Shown here in pieces: positions 56,370-64,000 of a DNA stretch of 64,000 nt; the first letter of the stretch is position 1, and every line of letters starts with the position of its first letter. Below the pieces are notes generated by a model. That model was not told where the DNA came from. It saw only the letters and a program-made list of their open reading frames with translations, and ran no database searches. A program made the translations under genes and the position numbers. The stretch lies in NCBI RefSeq assembly GCF_000315625.1, contig NW_005434654.1, forward strand, positions 868,551 through 932,550, written 5' to 3'. This DNA is from Guillardia theta CCMP2712 (lineage: Eukaryota; Cryptophyceae; Pyrenomonadales; Geminigeraceae).

Positions 56370-57060
56370 CCACTACTACCCAACCGTCTGCTATTGGCCG
56401 AGTTGGAGTTCCGACCTACCCCACCCACTGAGGGCCTTCCACCCCTACTCTTGTCTGATTCCTTTAGTCTACCACCCCCACCCTACTGGAAAAGACGTTG
56501 TCCACCTTACACGCCTCAATGCTAAGCTCAGTTGGCGATGTAGTCTGAAATTGTTTGATAGAAATCCTTGAAATTATCAAATTAAAGAAGTATTTTACAA
56601 ACACAAGTTTCAATTTCATTACTGCTACGCCAACTTCTTCGAATGGAAGAATCAAAATTTAAAACTCAACGCCATTCTCTTCCACCCCCACCACCTCAAA
56701 TTACGTATACCCACCCCACCCTGATCCCTTTGTCTCCTCCTCATTTGGTTGCCGTACCCCACTCTCGTATCATTGTTGGACCACTACCCCCTGTCTTCCC
56801 ACCCTTTCAACAATACACCCTGTAATCTAGCTTCTTTTGGTACAAATATGTACCCCCCTACCCCAACATTATCCAAACTGTTCAATGCTACCCCTATATT
56901 TTCATCGTTGGTCTGATTGATGACCCGTATTAAGTACCCCACCCATATTTTACCAAAACTTACCCATGCAAACAACCCCTGCCCTACCCCTAACGGACCA
57001 TATGACCCCACCCTACCATTTCACTCACAACTACCCAACCCTCTCTAGTCGGGCATACTG
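56370..57060. repeat. CCCTACCCC island upstream of the kinesin gene
   Basis: About 0.7 kb with very many taccccac, ctaccccacc and accccctacccc words on the plus strand. No supportable gene. Confidence 0.6.
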
Positions 57061-57226
57061 CCTGCTTCCTGCTCCTGCTCCTCCTGCTCCTCCTACTCCT
57101 CCAGCAACCACTTCCCACGTTCACAGGTTCCTCTAGGCTCTTGCAGGCGATCCTTGAGGACGAGAGGGTGAGGAGCTGCGTTGAGTTCTCAGTCTCATCG
57201 CTCTTCATCCTTGGCTGTCGAGGGAC

Positions 57227-59886
57227 GTGCCTCGAAGCCAGCTGTCTTTGAAACTGGTCTCACGCAAGAACGGCCCTTCGAGTCCAGTTCGGAGCTGTAC
57301 AAGGGCAAACACCTCTGCATCTCCTCATCAGGCAACAGGCAAGAGACAGACACCCACAAAGAAACCTTGTGCATCCAAAGTTGAGGAGTACAGGTCCCCT
57401 GTTAGATTCACTCCCAAGAGTCCTGGTTCGGTAACTCGTGGAAGCGCTCGAGCACACCCGACAAGCAAATCGAGACAGCAGCACATCCAAGAGAACTCAA
57501 ACAAAGTTCCTCGAAGCCTACTCAAGCGACCTCATACTTTCGTTGAAACACCTACCAAACAAGACAAGTTGACGATGCCATCTATCAGGACAGGTGTAAG
57601 ATTCTTGTTTTCCGTTTCCTTGGAGGTGACAGGACTATATACGTGCAGGGACTAGGCCGACATCTGCTCGCACAGCAGCATCAAACCTTGATAGATCTCT
57701 CAGTTCCAGCCTCCGATCCATCTCGAAAGAAAGCAGCTCCGAGTCTATCGGCGCAAGAATCTCTCGGAGGAAATCTGCTGGTAGTGAAGATGTGCAGAAG
57801 ATTCGCTGAACCTTGATTTGACTTCCTTGCTAGCTGTACAGCCATCGCCAGCCACCAAAAGGACGAATGGTGTAAGCAGAAGATCAAGTGTAGCAGGTAT
57901 CCCCCCGACCTGCCAGCTATGAGTGAGGGTAATGTTGGCTGTGAAGGAAACGCACCGGCCAAGGATCGTGTGACATGCATCGTCCGGAAGAGGCCAGCAA
58001 AAGATGGTGAAATGCTTGTGAAAGCTTGTCTGCAGCTGTGTGACCAACCGACCAGGGGAAGTCGATGTTGTTTGTGTTGTGGATGATTGCATCGTCCAAG
58101 TGGCTGAACCGAAACAAAAGGTCACGAGCAGCAGATGTTGATGGGGCTTACCCTCCGATCAGGTCGATCTCACCAAATACACAGAAAACCACAAGTTCAG
58201 GTAAAAATCAGCTTGCGTGCGAGTTTTTCTTTAATATTGATGTTTAATGTTTGCAGTTTCGACCATGCATTCGACGAACAATCCGACAATTTCACTCTCT
58301 ACAACACGACTACCAAACCTCTTGTGAACTTCGTGATGGAAGGAGGTCTTGGAACTTGCTTTGCCTTTGGACAGGTTGGAATATATTTCCTTCTGCTCTA
58401 AGAGCTTGACGTGACGCACGTGATCAGACGGGCAGTGGGAAAACTTTCACCATGCTCGGAGCTCCAGAGGTACTGCAGGCGCAGAAAATGTAGCATGTAC
58501 TGACATCTCCTCGGCTTGCAGGTGGGACAACCTGGTTTGTACCTGCTGGCAGCAGACGACATCTTCCGCATGTGCGACGGACACGCGCTGAACATCAACG
58601 TGTACGTCAGCATGATGGAAATCTACGGGGACGAAGTTTACGACCTGCTCTCGGCGGAGAAGAAGCGCCTGGTCCCGCGCGAGGATGCCAAGAAGAAAGT
58701 TCAGATCGTGGGACTTACTGAGATCCCCGTTGAGAGCCCCCAGGACCTGATGCAGGCCATCGCAGAGGGCAGCCAGCTGCGGTCCACCAGCGTGACCGGG
58801 ATGAACGAGCAGTCGTCGCGCTCGCATGCGATCCTTCAGATGTCGCTGAGGACTGACAGAGGGAAGTTGCACGGGCAGCTCTCCTTCATCGACCTTGCAG
58901 GCAGCGAGAAAGGGAGCGACACGGCGGAGAACGAAAAGAAGACCCGCATGGAGGGAGCTGAGATCAACAAGAGCTTGCTCGCGCTCAAGGAGTGCATTCG
59001 CTCCATGACAGACTCTGCTGGTTACACTCCGTTCCGTAGCAGCAAGCTCACGCAGGTTCTCAAGGAGTCGTTTGTGGGCAACGGGAGGACGGTGATGATC
59101 GCCAACATCTCGCCTGCCGCCTCCTCCTCCATGGAGACAGTGAACACTCTCCGCTATGCCGACCGAGTGAAGGCCATCGGCAAGGGAAGCTCGAGCACTT
59201 CCAAGTCCTCTGCCGCCTCCAGCTCAGTCCAGACTCCTCGGGGGAGCGTCAGCCAGGTGAGGGAGGGAGGGTGCAAGGACGCATCGTGCCTGACAGCCCG
59301 CCAGATACAGCTGAAGCGCGAGGATTCGCAGACGAGCAAGCTGCGATCCACCTCGAAGAAAGGATCCTCCTACCTGGACATGTCGGTGGAGAAGGAGAAC
59401 CTCGAGAATCGGATCTCCTGCGCCAACGACCTGTCGGGTCAGAGGAGGCGGCAGAGCCAGCTTACGCTGGGGAGGTACGAGAACATGGAAGTGCTGGACA
59501 TGGAGGAAGAAGAGCCCGATCACAAGAGGAGAAGATCGCTGATGAAGAACAACAACGTGCTGCAGGCGGTTGGAGACATGGACGAATGTTCCTTCACTGA
59601 CGAGCTCGACGACGACGGCTTCGTTTACCATGGTGAAACCCATGAAGCTCCCAAGGGCCAGAGCAAGCTCGACCCGGTATCCTTCGTAAACAGCTTCAGG
59701 GAGCAGATCGAAAAGAGCATGGCACTGATAGAGCAAGAGGTTGTGATGCTTGACAAGCTGGAGAAAGGAGGGGAAAATCCTCTGACGTCGGACAACATCC
59801 AGGAGGTCAACCGTCTGCTCCGAGAGAGAATGTGCATTGCGACTCACTTGCAGAACGAGCTGCACAAACATGTGCAGGTGAAGTGA
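57227..59886 (+). CDS. Kinesin-13 (microtubule-depolymerising motor)
   Basis: Exons ..-57593, 57649-57791, 57842-57896, 57947-58006, 58062-58120, 58163-58200, 58257-58374, 58428-58469, 58522-59886; the 5' end is open because the first exon has no usable ATG (57227 is only where the frame becomes clear). The N-terminal region is basic and Ser/Pro-rich. Motor blocks: VTCIVRKRPAKD, VDLTKYTENHKFSFDHAFDE, FGQTGSGKTFTMLG (P-loop), NEQSSRSHAILQ (switch I), LSFIDLAGSEKG (switch II), EGAEINKSLLALKECIRSM and RSSKLTQVLKESFVGN. An early VDLTKYTE block and the KECIR ending are typical of kinesin-13/MCAK. 59257-59304 (gtgagg..ccgccag, 48 bp, in frame) is probably one more intron. The tail is acidic with a late coiled coil. 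Confidence 0.93.
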
Positions 59887-60258
59887 GAGGAGTGACGATG
59901 ATCATTCCGAGCTGCTACCTGATACAAACTAACAAGCTTCACTTGAATGTTACGTTGAGCGTTGTCAACAATCTGCTCAAACAAGTATGGGATGGAGGAC
60001 ACGAGGATCTTTAGGGGTTCTGTGATCTGCTTATGGGAAAATCACCTGACAACTTGCGTAAGTAAAAGTTATTGTTTGACAAGGAGTCGTTGCAAATCGC
60101 TCTTTCCTCAACACGCAGTGCACTGCAGAGAAGCATCAAGGTTCAAGTCTATTCTTAATTTCAGTGCTCTAGGAAAAACTCCCGTGCCAACATCAGCCTC
60201 TACATGACAGCTCCTGGCTTGCCATACCCGTTGCCTGTAGCCTCTTCGTAGCCTCCTG

Positions 60259-62850
60259 CTATGGCGCATGAGGAGAGAAAGGAACGCCTCTCGTATGCAC
60301 GGGAGCATTACGATACGGGAGCGAAGAATCAGCACCTTCAGCTAGCAGGCTTCTCTTAAACGCCGCGTAGTCTGTGCAAACAGCAAGTTAGTAGAGAGAG
60401 GAAGAGCAAGAAAGCCAAGAGCGCCTTCACCTTGGCCGAGCCTGCCGCTGAGATTCGTGAGCGATGATTCTACTCCCTCCTTGAGAAGTGCCCGGCGGAA
60501 GGAAGCGTAGTCTGCAGCTAAGATGAGGAGGGAGGGAAACATCATGAATGACAACCTGTTCCATCGGGCAAGACTTCCCCTGCTGCTCCGCTCTGATTCA
60601 GCAAGGAGTTGGAGAGGTTTGACTGCTGTACACTCATCACTTGGCTAAACAAGATTCTCGCATCGGATCATCATTATCTCCATTATTACCACCACCACCA
60701 TCACCACCACCGTCAGCATCTTCCTCATCATCAACAACCTTGAAGGCTGAAAGCTGCTTGCCAGGCGATCCTGTTGGTCCCTTCTTCTCATCAAAATCGA
60801 TCACCTGCAATCTGAATGAGATTTTCACTCGGCCTGGGACTCCTGATTCACCTCTAGGATCCTTCTTTGTAAATCAACAGTCAGCGTGCAGCCGAATCGA
60901 AGATCGGGCGAAGGGCCGTATTCGACCTTGCAACTCGTCACATCGAAACTCATACAACCGCCTAATACCTTGACTGCATTCTGTTGAGACAGCATCTCCT
61001 CAATTCTTCGGCCATTGTCCTGGACGAATCCTCTCAGGTGAACGACTAAGTGAATGTCAAAGTCATACCAGCCAAGTAGTAGGATCATCGTCGGTCAGGG
61101 CTGTCAAAACAAGTTCAGTAAATTCTCTTCCATGGACGTTGATCGAACCGGCATGGGCCTGACGAGAAGCTGCTCGCATATTCTCCAGCACTGATAGGCA
61201 TTGTTCCCTCTTCGAGACGAATGATCAACAACAGAGCTAAGATAGGACATTGTCCAGGCAGCACCTGTCGTTCGATGGTTGTGAGTTTTTCATGTTCTAC
61301 TTCCTTGACCTGATCGGAACAATTCACGCAAATTCTTGCTCGAAGAGAGTCACAAACCAACCTTAGATAGGAGATACATTTCGCGATCGTCGATAACTTG
61401 CCTAAGCTGAGCCATGCGATCTTTGATGTCATCCTGCACAAGATGGATGAGATGCTTTATGTTGACATGGTTTGTGATTCCTGAAGAGTAGAGCTCTGTG
61501 AAATGATCGCCTCTTGTAATTCATGCAGAGATTGCAAATCTGTTTCAAGCTTCATCATTCATGAATCATCAGAACGTCTCCTCCTACAAGATTCTTCGCT
61601 CTGTTGCCTGCCCTCAAGCACAGTGAGCCTTTCCTGTTGGAATCGTCAGTACAAGTAGCCGAGCCAATGGTAGCTGACCTGCACTGTGCCCTGAAGTTGC
61701 TTCACTTCTTGCACGCATCTCAGGGCATCAGGCAAAACCTGAAGTACCGTGAGGAAACGTATCATTGCGCTCCTTAAAAAGTCACTTGCGACAAGTGCTC
61801 GAAGCGATCGGCTAGTTCCTTGAAGTTGAGCTTTCTCAAGTCCTCTTCGTTGAAACCCTTGACCCCTACAGGACAGTTAGGAGGCCAGAAAATCACTGTC
61901 CAATCACAAAAAGAATATGTTCTCTTGTTATTACAACGTGTTCTCTCCCACAACAAGAGAACATGTCCACTCCCACAACAAGATAAATCGTGGTAAACAG
62001 CAGAAGAAGCTAGCGAAAGTTCATATTTACCTTGCGATCCGGACTTGCTCAAGGTCTGTCGGGCAAAGAAAGATGATCACAAGATTGAATTCAACACCAA
62101 GAAACGCAAACAATAGAAATGATAATAATGAGATCGACTTACAGCTGCAACTCCGGTCAGGGGTCCACGAAGCTCATTCAATAGCGCTGTAAAGGCCGCT
62201 GTGTCCGTTGAATTCTTCAAACAACCAGTCAAAGATGAAAGGAAGCAGAAAGCTGATATCAGTCAGATGATTTCTGGATAATCATATCTTTGAAAAGAGA
62301 AGCATGGTGACATGGAAAAGACAACATTTACAGATATTTTTCTAGCGCCAATTCTTGTACCCTAGGATCAAGCTGGACATCCGCAGCATTTGCAACACAA
62401 ACACAAACTTGGCGAAAGGAGAAACACATAAGGCAACTTGAGAGACGATGCACATTGATGAAAAAGAAATGCTCGTTAGAAAGATTCTGATGAGACAAAT
62501 AGATCTTTTCCGAACATATGGGTGACATATAGGACAAAAGCCTTAGTGCCCGACACGGGGTGAAAAGCAGTTGTCCCAGACGCACATGGCAGGTTGAAAT
62601 CAAGCACAGGAGCAGAGACGATGGAAGAAAGAAGACATGAAGAAGAAGACAGGGATGGAAATAAGGAACACTTGCTGACAAGGGCGACATCGACCCTGCC
62701 ATCGCACCAATACAGGACATTCTTATCAGGTGGCAAGGGGGCATAGGAGGACAGATCATGCAGAGTGGAAGATACGAGGGAGGAATCGGAGAGGAGAGGA
62801 GCATAAGAGAGGCTGGACACGAGCATGTCGGCAGTGCGGCGGCGCAACAT
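60259..62850 (-). CDS. Coiled-coil protein with a duplicated C-terminal exon, family unknown
   Basis: Many short exons from ATG 62850 to TAG 60259. Pieces that chain with good splice sites include a Ser/Leu-rich start, then LDPRVQELALEKYL, TAAFTALLNELRGPLTGVAA, VKGFNEEDLRKLNFKELAD, VLPDALRCVQEVKQLQGTVQ, ERLTVLEGRQQSEE, LQSLHELQEAIISQ, DDIKDRMAQLRQVIDDREMY and VKEVEHEKLTTIERQ (long coiled coil). A non-coil part follows (SRQAHAGSINVHGREFTELV, SFDVTSCKVEYGPSPDLRFG, DFDEKKGPTGSPGKQLSAF), then an Asp-rich stretch. The last two exons (60431-60517 and 60259-60371) are fully resolved and repeat each other. The joint between the first exon and LDPRV is not settled. No family recognised. The gap 59887-60258 shows nothing. 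Confidence 0.6.
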
Positions 62851-62924
62851 TTCCACTTGTCCATTTCAGCATTTCGAACCTTCGCCGCCATGTTGAGGAG
62901 GGCGCCAGAGGGAATGGCAGCTAA

Positions 62925-63150
62925 ACAGGGGGGTACTTTGAATTGGGTGGGGGTGTTAGAAGTACCGGTACTTTGATGGGATAGGACCCCCCTATTCTGA
63001 TTCCATGGGTAGGGAGACCGTCTGTCGATATCGGACCCTCTAAGCAATCCTAGGACCTTAGGGCCTAGGAGTAAGATGCAGCACCGAATTCGTGTAATGA
63101 GGGTGGGTAGTAAATGGGAGATGGCGGGGTAGGGGCCGATGTGGTAGGAA
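62925..63150. repeat. GGGTGGGGG / GGTAGGG island
   Basis: Words gggtgggggtg, gggtagggaga, gggtgggtag and ggggtagggg just upstream of the coiled-coil gene start, as at the other islands. Confidence 0.5.
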
Positions 63151-63189
63151 CTTCAAATGCCCGTTACATTAAAACCGTTTTCATCCGTT

Positions 63190-63337
63190 GATCTTGAACC
63201 GGCCGTTTCGAGGCCCACTGCACTGCCATGTACGGTCCGATCATTCGGCGGCCCGCCGCGCCCTCCGACACGCGCTCCCGGGCCCGGGCCGGATGCTCTG
63301 AGCCTAGTGAGTCACGGAGCCTCTCCGGGCCGCGCAG
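63190..63337. repeat. GC-rich island
   Basis: cggcccgccgcgccctccg and cgggcccgggccgg blocks with gagtcacgg (63309-63317). It leads straight into the mini-element below. Confidence 0.5.
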
Positions 63338-63386
63338 TGCCTTCAAGACTTTACTCAAAGTTAAGTTAAAAATCATGCCTTCAAGA
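63338..63386 (+). repeat. 25-bp mini-element flanked by 11-bp direct repeats
   Basis: The direct repeat tgccttcaaga occurs at 63338-63348 and 63376-63386. The 25-bp core 63350-63374 is the exact reverse complement of 20101-20125. One extra base lies on each side between core and repeat. Confidence 0.75.
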
Positions 63387-63455
63387 GTCGGATGACCATG
63401 CCTGGAGCCTTGGAGTGTCTTCGGAAGTTCTTAGAGTGTCACGGTTGCGGGCACG

Positions 63456-63799
63456 TCACGCCCTCTCTCGCGCCTTCTCTTCTAGGATCTTCTCCGCATG
63501 CTCCACCAATGGCTGGAACATTTGCTCCAAATCCCTCCCCAGCGCCTCCAGCAGCTGCATCCCTTGCTTCGACTTCTGCATCCCCAAGATCGTCGCCCCC
63601 TGCCCCCTCCCTGTCAGTCCCTCCCCTGTGAGTCCCTCTGACTCACACTCTCCCTCCTCACCGCAAACATGTCCGCGTCGAAGTCGTTCAGCAATGTATC
63701 GTAGTCTCTTCCCCCGCACATGTGCTTCTCGAACAAGGCCGAGGGACTGCCCGCGGGCTCTTTGGAGGCAATGAAGCTGTCCTTGTCCACCTGCGGCAT
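63456..63799 (-). CDS. Small helical protein, 85 residues
   Basis: Two exons from the right, 63662-63799 and 63456-63575, joined across an 86-bp GT-AG intron in phase 0. The first exon reads MPQVDKDSFIASKEPAGSPS and DYDTLLNDFDADMFA. The second is one amphipathic helix (QLLEALGRDLEQMFQPLVEH, then AEKILEEKARERA). No family recognised; further upstream exons are possible. The last 200 bases of the window (63800-64000) are pyrimidine-rich with nothing clear. Confidence 0.6.
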
Positions 63800-64000
63800 T
63801 CTCTCCCGTCAGCCCCTTCCATCTACTCCCTCCCACCTCATCTCAAGTTTCTTTCGTTCATCCATTTCTGATCCTTTTCGTTCGCATCCATCCCGATTTA
63901 TCGCTTGTCTCTCATCCCCCCAACTCTCGCTTTTGTTCCTTTTGTTGCCCAATTTGACCTTTCCTCTCCCTCACTGCTACAACTTGTAGACACTCTACCC

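Noticed and set aside
56370-57060. Interstitial telomere array
   Set aside because: The CCCTACCCC words have no constant unit or spacing, unlike a telomere repeat.
1-64000. tRNA, rRNA or other structured RNA genes
   Set aside because: I saw no cloverleaf box pairs or rRNA cores by reading; a covariance-model scan would be needed to exclude them.

Overview
This is nuclear DNA of a single-celled alga, most likely a cryptophyte of the Guillardia theta type (inference; no rRNA or plastid marker is present). The genes are packed with very short GT-AG introns, mostly 41-60 bp, and some exons are only 12-35 nt. Intergenic DNA carries simple-sequence tracts and two kinds of dispersed islands. I rebuilt genes by joining exons by hand across canonical splice sites with consistent phase. 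Exon coordinates in the evidence are therefore models, not transcripts.

Left part (1-9.8 kb): the tail of a gene cut by the window edge, a CPA-type cation/proton antiporter (+), an unrecognised small gene (+), a membrane-anchored leucine-rich-repeat protein (-, 10 exons) and a fatty-acid-hydroxylase/sterol-desaturase enzyme (+, 12 exons).

Centre (9.8-31 kb): a giant palindrome. Two about 10 kb arms, more than 99% alike by eye except for one block, carry head-to-head copies of an 18-exon gene for a roughly 3,000-residue surface protein. Its order is signal peptide, Kelch propeller, LamG-like domain, Cys-rich and Ser-rich regions, second Kelch propeller, filamin-type Ig repeats, one membrane span and a short tail. 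The arm ends lie inside the first and last coding exons, so the duplicated unit is almost exactly the coding gene. A 1.15 kb unique spacer serves as the shared upstream region.

Right part (31-64 kb): a BLOC-1 subunit 6 (pallidin)-like gene (+, 14 exons), a glycerophosphocholine acyltransferase (+), a BTB-like multi-exon gene (-), a bHLH-PAS transcription factor (-), a SANT/Myb-like DNA-binding protein (+), a mitochondrial-type membrane protein (+), a Lys-rich protein (-), a PGAM5-type phosphatase (+), a Pro/Gln/Met-rich protein (-), a 1,022-residue single-exon membrane protein (+), a kinesin-13 (+), a coiled-coil protein with a duplicated C-terminal exon (-) and an 85-residue protein (-).

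The genes do not form one pathway; this is an ordinary eukaryotic neighbourhood with mixed strands. The unusual items are the palindromic Kelch/filamin pair, a 25-bp sequence found twice and each time flanked by its own 11-12 bp direct repeats, the recurring CCCTACCCC islands, the GC-rich islands, and the bHLH-PAS factor in an alga.
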